From NCBI GenBank assembly GCA_005893165.1, contig VBOR01000065.1, positions 1 to 37,865 of the forward strand: a DNA stretch of 37,865 nucleotides. Reading direction: 5' to 3'. Positions 27,150 through 35,712 of the stretch are shown piece by piece. Source of the DNA: Candidatus Eiseniibacteriota bacterium. Lineage in GTDB: Bacteria; Eisenbacteria; RBG-16-71-46; SZUA-252. The translations under genes were made by a program, and so were the position numbers. Below the pieces are notes generated by a model, which was not told the origin of the DNA, did no database searches, and saw only the letters and a program-made list of their open reading frames with translations. Every line of letters starts with the position of its first letter. The first letter of the stretch is position 1.

Positions 27150-28189
27150 AACGCGATCTTGAGCGAGACCTGCTGATTGTCGTTGAAGAACTGGCCTACG
27201 CGCGTCCCGGCCCAATCAAAGCTCAAGGGACGCTCGCCGAACTTGAAGTTCAGCCCGGCGCCGTAGCTGTAGCTGTAGAGGTAGTCGCTCTGGCGCGAGG
27301 CCTGCTTGAGCGCCACCTGTCCCACGTAGCCTCCGCGAAGCGCGATGTGCTCCCCCAGCATGTATTCCGCGCCGAGGCGGTATTCGTCCGTCGAGAAGTT
27401 GTTCCCCTGGAAGGTGCCGAACAGGGTGGCGTGCTGGTTCGCCGCCACGCCCAGATCGTAGGAAACTCCGATCTGCAGGAACGCAGGCAGCTCGAACTGG
27501 GTCGGCTCGAGCTGGACGACGTGTGGCTGCGCGGAGGGATCATCCCCCGGCAACGTGATCCGTTGCTCGAAGTCCGGTCCGGTATAGCGCATGTTTGGCC
27601 CGATATTCTTCATGGCGAACCCGAACCGAAGGCCGCGCCATCCGGTGTCGTACTGCACTCCGAGATCGGCGGCGAGGCCGGTGGCCGTGGCCTGCGCGAT
27701 CTTCTCGTTGATATAGTTGGCGGTGAACCCGATCAGCACGCGGTCGGTCATGCGCCTTCCGTAGGAGAGACCGAATACCGAGAACGTCGGGTTCAGGATC
27801 TCCCCGGTCCCATCGGGCGCATCCTCCGTGGTGACGATGATGTCGCCGATGTTCAGCACCTTGAGCGAGAGCGCCACGTTTCCCGCGCTCCCGAGCTTGG
27901 TCATGACCGCTCCGTAATTCACCTTCGAGCTCGCGAGGTACGAGCTGTACGCGATCATCGCTTCCGCCTCGTCGACGGCGGCGAGCGAGGCCGGGTTGTA
28001 GTACAGGTTGCCGAGGCCGTTCCCCATCGCCACGGCGGATCCACCGATGGCGATCGAGGCGGCGCCCACCGGGATGCGCAGCTCCTGCGCGCCGGCGGTG
28101 CCGATCCGGTCCAGCCCCCCGGCCCTGGCGCTCCCGGCAACGCAGAGCAGCACGCCGAGGAGCGCGACCTTCATGAAGAGCCCGTTCAT
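27146..28189 (-). CDS. PorV/PorQ-like outer-membrane beta-barrel protein
   Basis: The protein is 347 aa. A signal peptide (MNGLFMKVALLGVLLCVAGS, cleaved after ARA) is followed by the family's N-terminal plug-like segment IPVGAASIAIGGSAVAMGNG and LYYNPASLAAVDEAEA. Regular amphipathic strands run to the C-terminal QQVSLKIAF with terminal Phe, as in outer-membrane barrels. PorV and PorQ in Bacteroidetes serve type 9 secretion, but many members of the wider family have no proven role. Start choice: ATG 28189 has AAGGA eight bases upstream; ATG 28198 and ATG 28234 are in frame. It follows the split secreted-protein gene and overlaps dacB. Confidence 0.85.
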   Translation of the reverse strand: MNGLFMKVALLGVLLCVAGSARAGGLDRIGTAGAQELRIPVGAASIAIGGSAVAMGNGLGNLYYNPASLAAVDEAEAMIAYSSYLASSKVNYGAVMTKLGSAGNVALSLKVLNIGDIIVTTEDAPDGTGEILNPTFSVFGLSYGRRMTDRVLIGFTANYINEKIAQATATGLAADLGVQYDTGWRGLRFGFAMKNIGPNMRYTGPDFEQRITLPGDDPSAQPHVVQLEPTQFELPAFLQIGVSYDLGVAANQHATLFGTFQGNNFSTDEYRLGAEYMLGEHIALRGGYVGQVALKQASRQSDYLYSYSYGAGLNFKFGERPLSFDWAGTRVGQFFNDNQQVSLKIAF

Positions 28190-28251
28190 AAGATCCATCC
28201 TTCGTGCCTGAAAAACGTTTCTGTCGGAGTTCATGGCGATCGGGCCCCCCA

Positions 28252-29694
28252 TTAGAAGTTGTCCAACCGCTCTTTTTCGACGAACACCGCGATTCGATCC
28301 GTCTTGGCGCCCACGCCCTCGGCCTCGACCCGGTAGATGTAGATGCCGCTTCCGACCGGGAGCCGGTTGTCCGTGTTGAGATCCCAGATGATCTCGGCCC
28401 GCGACATGTCGTCGCCGGCTGAAGCGGACCGCCGGATCGTCCGAACCAGATCCCCCGCAAGATTGAAGATGCGGAGCGTCACGTTCCGCGACGCGGGGAT
28501 GTTCGTGAACTTCATGACGCGGTCGAACTGCGTCAATTCGTACTGCGAGTGGGCATAGTAGGGATTGGGAACGGCTCGAACCTTGTTGATGTCGTTGCCC
28601 ACGATCGTGCCCGGCGCGGCGCCCGCGGGCAACGTGCGGAACTCGAAGGTGTCGCCCGCACAGAGCCGGCCTCCGCGCACCCGGAAGCGGCCCCCAGGAA
28701 GCGGATACGTGATCGGCCCGCTCCCTCTCGCGGCCGTGTACAGCGTGAACCTTCCCAGCGTCTGGTCGTCGTTCGCCGCGTTGTAATCGGTCGACTGGAT
28801 GCCCGGCGTCCCCCACGCGACCGAGGCGAAGGGAATCCGCCGGATGTAGACCGCGTCACCGAAGCTGTAGTTGCCGCTCGCGTCGCGGTCACGAACCATG
28901 ATCGACATCTTCACGTCGTCGGAGGGATTCTGGTACGTGCACGCCCCCAGGTCGTAGACCTCCCAGGGGACGTTGAACGCCGCTTGAGACGAAGGCGAAC
29001 CGGCGGCGTATGCCCAGGCCGGCTCCGTGGCGTTCGGAAGCATGCGGAGCAGGTAGTCGTGCTGGACGTTGTCCTGGAAGTTGAAGTTGTTGATGTCGTA
29101 GGGCGAGACGTAGTTCGACAATAGGACGGTGCCCGAGGAGTCGGACACGTCCCCCGAAGACATGTTCAGTGAGTCCGCCGCTCCCGTGAGGCCCGAGCCG
29201 CGCAGGAGCTGGTGGATCAGCGAGGGATTGTTCGGGGCTGGGGTGACCGTGGCGATGAATCCGTCCACGACCGGCGACGTGAACCCGGTATCATCGCCGG
29301 GCGTGATCGCGAGCGTGTCCCCCGTCGTGACGTTGATGACCGCCCACGCTGTCGCCCCGGGCAGGAACACGACGTGGTACAGACTGTCACCGATCGCCGA
29401 GCTCTGCACCTGGGCCACGGAGATCGTGGCCCCCACGACGTCCCCGGCGACCTGTTTCCCCGTGACGCCGAACACCGAGTTGCTGCCCTTCGGCGTCGCC
29501 GGGACCACGGTGAGCGCGCTCTCCAGCACTTCCGTGACCTCACCCACCTGATTCACGCCGATGACGTACGGCGCGACACTGAGCGTGTCCAGCGAGTAGG
29601 CGGTGACCGCAAAGTAGTAGGTCTTGTTGTTGACGAGCGGCCCGCAAGCCTCCCTTCGAGGGAAGCTGCCAGACTCGATACCCCTCGAAGACAA
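28252..29694 (-). CDS. Secreted protein with FlgD/T9SS-like C-terminus: 3' fragment of a frameshifted gene
   Basis: About 470 aa open in a different frame from its upstream half. It begins in sense near GPLVNNKTYYFAVTAYS, a fibronectin-III-like strand pair that in related proteins lies inside the chain. At the end is RAVPNPYYAHSQYE, then the FlgD-Ig-like segment VTLRIFNLAGDLVRTIRR and SGIYIYRVEAEGVGAKTDRI, ending ERLDNF. This resembles the T9SS type A or FlgD-like C-terminal domain of FCB secreted proteins. The first codon shown (TTG 29694) is only the frame's opening and has no ribosome binding site. The fragment is unlikely to be made or secreted alone because it lacks a signal peptide. Confidence 0.75.
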   Translation of the reverse strand: MSSRGIESGSFPRREACGPLVNNKTYYFAVTAYSLDTLSVAPYVIGVNQVGEVTEVLESALTVVPATPKGSNSVFGVTGKQVAGDVVGATISVAQVQSSAIGDSLYHVVFLPGATAWAVINVTTGDTLAITPGDDTGFTSPVVDGFIATVTPAPNNPSLIHQLLRGSGLTGAADSLNMSSGDVSDSSGTVLLSNYVSPYDINNFNFQDNVQHDYLLRMLPNATEPAWAYAAGSPSSQAAFNVPWEVYDLGACTYQNPSDDVKMSIMVRDRDASGNYSFGDAVYIRRIPFASVAWGTPGIQSTDYNAANDDQTLGRFTLYTAARGSGPITYPLPGGRFRVRGGRLCAGDTFEFRTLPAGAAPGTIVGNDINKVRAVPNPYYAHSQYELTQFDRVMKFTNIPASRNVTLRIFNLAGDLVRTIRRSASAGDDMSRAEIIWDLNTDNRLPVGSGIYIYRVEAEGVGAKTDRIAVFVEKERLDNF

Positions 29695-31066
29695 AATCCT
29701 GACCGAGGATCGCGTTCGCGGAATGCGTCCCCACCGCCGTCTTGTCCCAGAGCAGTCGCACCTTCCGATCCAGCTCCTGCGCGTAGACTTTCGGAGCGGG
29801 CGGCGGGGCCGGGATATCGAAATTCAGGTCGAACACGATCTGGGCCTGATCGTCCTTGTTCTTCATATCCGTGATGGACGAGAGGCGGTCCGTGCCCTGA
29901 CCCACGATGATCGCGATCGTCACTTCCTGGGTGTCTCCGGGCGCCATCGAGAAAGGTCCGGTCGAGAGCATCAGACGGCGGTCCGCTGGACTCGTATCGA
30001 GCCATCCGGTTCCGGCCACCGGGTTTCCGGAAACCTGAAATCTCGTGATCGCTTGCGTCGTGTCGTCGAACACGTGGACCTGGGTTCCGTCGGCGTGGAG
30101 CCCCTGCATGTAGTTGTACGTCTCGCCCGAGCTGCTGGGATCGGTGCCGTTGATGTACTTGTTGAAGGACGTCATCCCCAGGGTGTCGTTCGTCCCGGGT
30201 GTCGCCGACGGCACGATCGGGCCGCGGAAGAAGTCGTATCCCACGGCGGGAGGCGTGGCGCCATACTGCGCGTCCGCATTCGTCGCGTTGTAGACGTACC
30301 CCAGCGACCGCGTCGTGTCGCAGCCGACGAGGTCGTCCGTGAACCCGCCCAGATCGGGGTCGCTCCAGGCCGAGACGTACATGGCGTCCAGCTGGTTCCC
30401 GCCCTTGTTGATCAGCTTGTAGCGCACGAAGATGATGTTTCCGAGCGCCCCCGCGCGGTTGTAGGCGAATGTGCTCTGCTGGATCTCCACGCCGAGGGGA
30501 GTCGTTTGCCCTGCCCTGTTGGTGTGCACGGACGGGTCGGCGTCGTTGTAGACGCTCCAGATCATGGCGTCTCCGAGCAACGCCGGCGCCCCGGTCGAAT
30601 CGACCGGGGCCCCCTGGTCCACGGGCCAGTTCAGGTAATCCGCGCTCGTCGTGTTGCCCCGGACGATCTTGTAATTCTTGAACCGGGCGTTGTCCGGCTG
30701 AAATGTGCCGCTCGCCATGGGCCCGGGAACGAACTCCTGGGAGTACTCGCCCACCGCGATCCGGACCTGTCCGTTCACCTTGGCTCCGATCCAGGGACCG
30801 GCCGCGAAGACCGCGGTCTTGGTCGAGCCCTTGGGGTATCGGAATCCTGCATTCCCCGTGACCAGGTCATAGGCGAACGAACCGTGGTTCGTCACCACCA
30901 TGTCGATGTTGTTCGCGTCCATGTCCGTCGAATTGTCGATGGTCGCGGCGGACCGATGAGGTTTCGGCCGGACCGCCCTGAACTCGGCTTTCGCCGAGGC
31001 CGCAGCGTCTGAGGCGGCAAGCGCCACCAACAGGCCCACCGCCCCGAGACAGCGCAGAACTCGCAT
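29540..31066 (-). CDS. Secreted protein, 5' fragment of a frameshifted gene
   Basis: The protein would be 508 aa from ATG 31066, preceded by AAGGAGGGGGGACGAG. An ATG at 31123 in the same frame has no ribosome binding site. The signal peptide is MRVLRCLGAVGLLVALAASD..ASA. The mature region has no domain I can name. It contains the conserved-looking FAAGPWIGAKVNGQVRIAVG, GDAMIWSVYNDADPS and APPPAPKVYAQELDRKVRLL, a segment often seen in FCB secreted proteins beside TonB receptors. Sense coding ends near FVFEGYRVWQLPS (about 29670). After that the frame gives about 40 unrelated residues to a stop at 29540. The true product probably continued in the 28252-29694 frame. Confidence 0.75.
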   Translation of the reverse strand: MRVLRCLGAVGLLVALAASDAAASAKAEFRAVRPKPHRSAATIDNSTDMDANNIDMVVTNHGSFAYDLVTGNAGFRYPKGSTKTAVFAAGPWIGAKVNGQVRIAVGEYSQEFVPGPMASGTFQPDNARFKNYKIVRGNTTSADYLNWPVDQGAPVDSTGAPALLGDAMIWSVYNDADPSVHTNRAGQTTPLGVEIQQSTFAYNRAGALGNIIFVRYKLINKGGNQLDAMYVSAWSDPDLGGFTDDLVGCDTTRSLGYVYNATNADAQYGATPPAVGYDFFRGPIVPSATPGTNDTLGMTSFNKYINGTDPSSSGETYNYMQGLHADGTQVHVFDDTTQAITRFQVSGNPVAGTGWLDTSPADRRLMLSTGPFSMAPGDTQEVTIAIIVGQGTDRLSSITDMKNKDDQAQIVFDLNFDIPAPPPAPKVYAQELDRKVRLLWDKTAVGTHSANAILGQDFVFEGYRVWQLPSKGGLRAARQQQDLLLCGHRLLAGHAQCRAVRHRRESGG

Positions 31067-31125
31067 CTCGTCCCCCCTCCTTCGCTTCGAGTTCGTCTGG
31101 ACCGCAAGGGTGACCTGCGCCATGA

Positions 31126-33966
31126 CTAGAAGCTCACTTTCGCGCCGAATCGGATCAGACGCCCCGCATCGTGAAGATTGGGGCTCCGCTCCGCCAGGAT
31201 GAAGCGGCGCTGCGCGTCCGCGGTGCTGTAGGTCGCCTGACCCTCGTCCGTGCTCAGGAAGTTGGTCGTGAGCGCGTCGCCCGTGCCGGAAAAAACGGTG
31301 CGGATGTTGTCACGGTTGAACAGATTGAGGACCCAGAGGTAAACGTCCAGGTCCTTCCCGCCGAGTGGGATCCCCTTGTTCGCCTTGAGATCCATCGTGA
31401 TCGTCCAGGGACCGTACCTCGAATTGATCGGTCCGATCGGCTGCGCCGCCACGTTCGCGAGCGTGACCTCGTTGTAGATGCGGGTGGGCGTGTAGGGGAA
31501 CCCGCTGGCCGCGTTGAGGAGCACGTTGATGCCGCTGTTCTCGAGCAGGCGATTGCCGTGCCAGGCGGGTCCTTCTCCCTTCGCGAGGCGATAGTCGAAA
31601 TTCCCCGAGACCTTGTGGCGCTGGTCGAAGGCGAGTGGGGTGGCCATCTTCGGAGGCTGGCTCGCCGTCCAGGCGATATTCCGCTGCGTCTGAGAAACGG
31701 AACCGGTGCCCGTCGCCCACGCGAGGCTGTAGGAGGCCGACATGGCCACGTGCCCGACGCGCCGGAGCGTGTAGGAGAAATCCAGCCCCTTGATGGTCGC
31801 GAAATCGCGATTTCGGTAGGACGAAAACGCATTCGGCTGGGAGGGGATGTTCGTGATCTCGACCAGATCCTTCACGTCCTTGTAGTAGGCCGTCGCCTCC
31901 ACCCGGGAGCGGTCGGTCGGCGTGTGCGCGATCCCGATCTCGTAGGCCGTGGTGCGCTCCGGCTTCAGATTCGGATTCCCGAACCCGACGAAATATCCGC
32001 CGGTGCGGACCTTGTGCTCGAGGAAGGCGTAGCTCACGTACAGGTCTTGGAGATTGGGCTGCTGGAAGAACTGGCCGTAGTTCACGTGGACGAGGGTCTG
32101 GTCGCTGACCGGGAACCCGATTCCCAGCCGCGGGCTGAGCCGCCGGTAGACCTTGGAGCTCTGCAGGTCTTGCGGGTCAAGCTTCGACGCCAGATTGGTG
32201 GAATCGCTTGCGTCCGACTGGAGCGGCGTCGTTTCGCTCCGGAGCGCTTGCGTCGATGGCGTCAGGTAGTCGAACCGGAGTCCCGCGTTCACGACAAGGC
32301 CCAGACGCTCGTACTTGGTCTGGCCGTAGAGAGACGCGACCTTGGGATGCTTGGGACCGTCGAGACCTCCGTTGATCTCGTTCCCGAATGCGTCGTAACC
32401 GTACCGGTCCACATCCTGCGTGTTCTTCGGTATGTACGCGCCCGTGCTGTCGATCTCGTAGAGCTGCGTCGGGAAGTAATGGTCGTAGTAGCGGAGGGTG
32501 TGTCGCTGGTAATCCCCTCCAAACTTCACCTGCACGTCCTTCGAGATCTGGTTGGCGTAGTCGCCCGCGAAGCCGATGTAGGAGGATTTCCGGTGCAGGA
32601 AATCGTCGAAGACGTGGGCGCCCGACGGGTTATCGGGTCCGAACCAGAAGATCGCCTCGGTGGGATCGAACGTCGGGTCCGCCTGCCCCACCGGGAAGGC
32701 GTATTTCTTGAGGTCGTCGAACGCAACGCCATCCCCGCGGATCCGGTCGGTCAGGAAGTAGTTCGCCTTGATCTCGTAATACGAGCGCGTGCTCAAGCTG
32801 TGGTTCCACGTGCCGTAGAGGGAATTGTTCTTGTCGCGGAACCGCGGCGCGTGCGCCAGGTCGAACCGGTACGGATTCTGATACTGCTGCCACTTGTCCT
32901 GGTTGAAGGTGCCTCCCAGCTTGAGCGTCTGGAGCGGCGAGGGCTTGATGGAGATCTTGCCAACGCCGGACCAGGTCTTGCTGGTGTTCGAGGGCAGCAC
33001 GCCGTTCTCGAAGAGACCCGGCTGAGACGGATCGGCCACGTCGGCGGTGAGGATGCTGGGCCGCCGGTCCTCGACGTCCTTGCGCTCCCCGGCGAAGTAG
33101 AAGTTGACCTTCTTCATGCTGGGCGCGAGAGGGCCTCCCAGCGATGCGTTGAAGTTCTTGTACCCGCGGCTTCGACTCTTGAATTCGCCGAGGATTCCCT
33201 CCGCCGATCCGAAGTACTTGTCGCGTCCGTCCTTGGTGACGATATTGATGGCGCCCGACTGCACGCGCCCGTATTCCGCGTTGAATCCGCCCGTCTGGAC
33301 CACGATCTCCTCGATCGCGTCGTTGTTGATCGCCGTCGTGGAGACGCCCGTCAGCGGATCCTGTTGCGAAAATCCGTCGACGTAGTAGGCGACCTCGTTC
33401 GGTCTTCCGCCGCGGACGATCAGCGTGTTGTTGTTCTGAGCTTCATTGTCGATGTTCAGCTTGAAGTTCACGACGCCGGACTGCTGAGCCACCGCGTCCT
33501 GGTATCCGCGCAGCGGCTGGTATTTGATGTCGTCTCCGGAGAGGAACTTGGCGGAGCCCGTCATGTCCTTCTGGATCAGCGGGCGCTCCCCCCGGATGAC
33601 CACTTCCGGCACGTTCGTCAGCACGGTCGACTCCACGTTGAAATCGAGCTTCGTGCTGAAGTCGGGGATGATCTCGACGTTCTCCCGCACCACCGGCACA
33701 TACCCCAGGAGCGAGACCCGTACGGAGTACTTGCCGGCCGGCACGTTCAAGATGACGTAGTTCCCCTGAGCGTCCGTCACCGCGCCGCGTTTCAGGTCGG
33801 GAATCGCGACGCTCGCGATCGCGACGGGCTCTCCCGTCTTGGCGTCGTGCACGACGCCCGAGAGCTGCCCCGTGGTGCCCGCCCAGGCCGCTCCGGAAAA
33901 GAAAATGGCGCCCGCCATGACGATGGCTGCGCCTAGAACCAACCCGTCCCGAGGTCGGAGAAGCAT
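31126..33966 (-). CDS. TonB-dependent receptor with N-terminal carboxypeptidase-regulatory-like domain
   Basis: Outer-membrane gated transporter, 946 aa. A signal peptide (about residues 1-29, ending AAWA) is followed by a CarboxypepD_reg domain at about 32-115 (GQLSGVVHDAKTGEPVAIAS, SVRVSLLGYVPVV). The plug domain is at about 120-260 (VVNFKLNIDNEAQNNNTLIV, VRGGRPNEVAYYVDGFS, GGFNAEYGRVQSGAINIVTK), then a large barrel ends RFGAKVSF with a terminal Phe. No substrate can be read from the sequence. ATG 33966 has GAGGAGGCGAACC before it; the frame stays open to 34191, but without a signal peptide or ribosome binding site. It heads the run to ldcA and has its own promoter and long leader. Confidence 0.94.
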   Translation of the reverse strand: MLLRPRDGLVLGAAIVMAGAIFFSGAAWAGTTGQLSGVVHDAKTGEPVAIASVAIPDLKRGAVTDAQGNYVILNVPAGKYSVRVSLLGYVPVVRENVEIIPDFSTKLDFNVESTVLTNVPEVVIRGERPLIQKDMTGSAKFLSGDDIKYQPLRGYQDAVAQQSGVVNFKLNIDNEAQNNNTLIVRGGRPNEVAYYVDGFSQQDPLTGVSTTAINNDAIEEIVVQTGGFNAEYGRVQSGAINIVTKDGRDKYFGSAEGILGEFKSRSRGYKNFNASLGGPLAPSMKKVNFYFAGERKDVEDRRPSILTADVADPSQPGLFENGVLPSNTSKTWSGVGKISIKPSPLQTLKLGGTFNQDKWQQYQNPYRFDLAHAPRFRDKNNSLYGTWNHSLSTRSYYEIKANYFLTDRIRGDGVAFDDLKKYAFPVGQADPTFDPTEAIFWFGPDNPSGAHVFDDFLHRKSSYIGFAGDYANQISKDVQVKFGGDYQRHTLRYYDHYFPTQLYEIDSTGAYIPKNTQDVDRYGYDAFGNEINGGLDGPKHPKVASLYGQTKYERLGLVVNAGLRFDYLTPSTQALRSETTPLQSDASDSTNLASKLDPQDLQSSKVYRRLSPRLGIGFPVSDQTLVHVNYGQFFQQPNLQDLYVSYAFLEHKVRTGGYFVGFGNPNLKPERTTAYEIGIAHTPTDRSRVEATAYYKDVKDLVEITNIPSQPNAFSSYRNRDFATIKGLDFSYTLRRVGHVAMSASYSLAWATGTGSVSQTQRNIAWTASQPPKMATPLAFDQRHKVSGNFDYRLAKGEGPAWHGNRLLENSGINVLLNAASGFPYTPTRIYNEVTLANVAAQPIGPINSRYGPWTITMDLKANKGIPLGGKDLDVYLWVLNLFNRDNIRTVFSGTGDALTTNFLSTDEGQATYSTADAQRRFILAERSPNLHDAGRLIRFGAKVSF

Positions 33967-34236
33967 GGTTCGCCTCCTCTGTGGATCCACCGAATTGCCA
34001 ATACGAGGGTCTTCTGCACCTTCCCTGTGCCGCAGTCGGATCTCAGCCCTTCGACCCAACTCCCGTCGAACTTTAGCGTTCGACACTGTTCCCTCAAGCC
34101 CGCGCCCCCTTGTGGCGCCCCTCACCTGGCCAACCGAGGAATCTCCTAGATGCCGGCTATGTCGTGTTTCACCCCCTGGTTTCGAAGCCATGCGGCCTAC
34201 ACGGCCCGGAACTCCTGAGCCGCAACACGTTGTACA
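33967..34236 (-). other. Long 5' leader of the TonB-dependent receptor gene
   Basis: About 270 nt lie between the predicted transcription start (near 34236) and ATG 33966, with no convincing gene. It contains several G-rich stretches (for example AGGGGGTGAAAC, GCGCCACAAGGGGGCGC), GTTCGACGGGAG and a CTGAGAT stretch, but I cannot assemble a known riboswitch from it. It is a candidate for an uncharacterised regulatory leader. Confidence 0.4.
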
Positions 34237-34242
34237 TAGAAG

Positions 34243-34272
34243 AAGTTAGGTACGCGCTTGAAATGTTGTCAA
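34243..34272 (-). promoter_or_regulatory. Sigma-70 promoter of the TonB-dependent receptor operon
   Basis: Minus strand TTGACA (34272-34267, a perfect -35), an 18-nt spacer and TAACTT (34248-34243). It lies about 20 bases beyond the terminator of the upstream gene, so the receptor run is an independent transcription unit. Confidence 0.6.
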
Positions 34273-34290
34273 CACTTTTTAGCACAAAGC

Positions 34291-34321
34291 AAAAAGGGGC
34301 CACCCGGCTTCGGATGGCCCC
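34291..34321 (-). terminator. Intrinsic terminator after the 34363-35712 gene
   Basis: On the minus strand, GGGGCCATCCG, loop AAGC, CGGGTGGCCCC form an 11-bp stem with one T-G pair, followed at once by TTTTT (34295-34291). It begins about 40 bases after the stop codon. This is the clearest terminator in the window. Confidence 0.9.
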
Positions 34322-34362
34322 TGATTTTCTCCCGCGGCCTTCACCGCGGGCCTACGCAGATC

Positions 34363-35712
34363 CTAGTAGTGATACGTCGCCGAAGCGCGGGTGAACGGCG
34401 ACGACCGATCGCCCGAGAGAATGTAGCCGCCGGTGAGGGGGAACTTCTCGTTCATCGTCATGTCGATGTCGAGATTGTTCCAGCGAATGCCCGTCCCCAG
34501 GCTGAAGTTGAACGCCGACGTGCGCTCCTTGTCGGTGGTCACCGTGGCAGGCGGCCCGAACGTGGTGTCTTCGGTGCGGTTGCTGACGAGCGCGCGGTTC
34601 GCGCCGATGCGGACCTTGAGCCATCGCGTGGCGTCGGTCTCGATGGCCGCGAAAACAAGCGGCAGGAAGGTCGTCTTCTCCTCGAGCTTCGACTGATCGG
34701 CCGCCCCGAGGTTTCCGGTGTCCTTGCGCTCGTAGGTGTGCTTTGCCTGCGCGACCTGAACGCCCCAGAGCAGCAGGTTGTTGTCGTTCACGCGCATGTT
34801 GTCCGAAAGGCCGATGCCGTAGCTCTTGTATTTCTCGTCCGCGCTGACCGGCGTGGCGAGGACGCCCGTCACGCGCCAGCTGAGGTCGTCGTTCGTGTAC
34901 CACGCCGCGGGAACCCACACGTGGCGGTCGCCCTGGTTGAGGAACGCGCGCCCCAGGACCGAGTAGGAGGCCGAGCCGTCATCCTTCCACGTCTCGCCGG
35001 CCACGCCGCCCGTAGAAGCGGAGCGATCCAGGGAGTACTTGCGGTAGGTCACGGCGCCCTCGATGCGATTGTCGTTGCTCATGTGGATCGTGATCCCGGG
35101 AGTGATCCCGAACGTGTTGATCTCGACCGCACCGAGCGGGCTGGCGAGAATGAGATCCGGCAGGAAGACGCCGCCGAACGGATACGGATCGAACGGATTC
35201 AGACCGTCGCCGCGAGCGCGATTGAACGTGGCGGGAGCGGCCGTGTCCGTAACCTCGAGGCTGGAGTTCGTCATGTCGAGGCGGACCGCGAAATCGAACT
35301 TGCTGAACGCCTTGCCCCAGATCGCGTCGAGCTGCTCGTTGTTCAGGGAACCGGACGCGAGCGGGTTGTTGAGCGCGCTCTGCTTCATCTGGAACGCGAT
35401 GGCTCCGATGCGCGGGAAATTCCGGATCACGGTGTAGCTCTGCTCGTCGAACGTGACCGTGCTCGCGCTGAACACCCCGGTATCGACCGCACCGGTCGGA
35501 TTGTTGCCCAGCTCCGCGAGCACGAGATTGTTCTGACGCACGACGGAAGCGGGATAGTAATAGATGTTCACGTAATCATCCGTGAACTGACTCAGCGTCG
35601 GGACTGTGAGCGACATGCTCTCGACGCGTGACTTCGACGCCTGGCTCTCGCCCGCAGTGAGGGCGACCGCAGCGGCCAGACTCAAGACTGCCATCAGCTT
35701 TCGCTGAGACAT
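34363..35712 (-). CDS. Outer-membrane-type protein of unknown function, 449 aa
   Basis: I recognise no named family. A signal peptide MSQRKLMAVLSLAAAVALTA is cleaved near ESQAS. An N-terminal segment (FTDDYVNIYYYPASVVRQNN) recalls the 'NPA' segment at the start of PorV/FadL-like barrels in FCB and myxobacterial genomes. Alternating amphipathic strands follow, ending SPFTRASATYHY with terminal Tyr, as expected for a barrel. ATG 35712 has a perfect AAAGGAGG seven bases upstream. It is a single-gene unit with a TTGACA promoter, a leader of about 215 nt and a strong terminator, which suggests high expression. It could be an abundant porin-like protein. Confidence 0.78.
   Translation of the reverse strand: MSQRKLMAVLSLAAAVALTAGESQASKSRVESMSLTVPTLSQFTDDYVNIYYYPASVVRQNNLVLAELGNNPTGAVDTGVFSASTVTFDEQSYTVIRNFPRIGAIAFQMKQSALNNPLASGSLNNEQLDAIWGKAFSKFDFAVRLDMTNSSLEVTDTAAPATFNRARGDGLNPFDPYPFGGVFLPDLILASPLGAVEINTFGITPGITIHMSNDNRIEGAVTYRKYSLDRSASTGGVAGETWKDDGSASYSVLGRAFLNQGDRHVWVPAAWYTNDDLSWRVTGVLATPVSADEKYKSYGIGLSDNMRVNDNNLLLWGVQVAQAKHTYERKDTGNLGAADQSKLEEKTTFLPLVFAAIETDATRWLKVRIGANRALVSNRTEDTTFGPPATVTTDKERTSAFNFSLGTGIRWNNLDIDMTMNEKFPLTGGYILSGDRSSPFTRASATYHY

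Noticed and set aside
34026..34060. CTGAGAT stretch in the receptor leader, resembling part of a TPP riboswitch
   Set aside because: The other conserved TPP blocks (GAACCTGATC and the GGGTAATGCC-type segment) are missing.
33967..34191. N-terminal extension of the TonB-dependent receptor to an ATG at 34191
   Set aside because: The extension is Arg-rich, lacks a signal peptide and ribosome binding site, and ATG 33966 has both.
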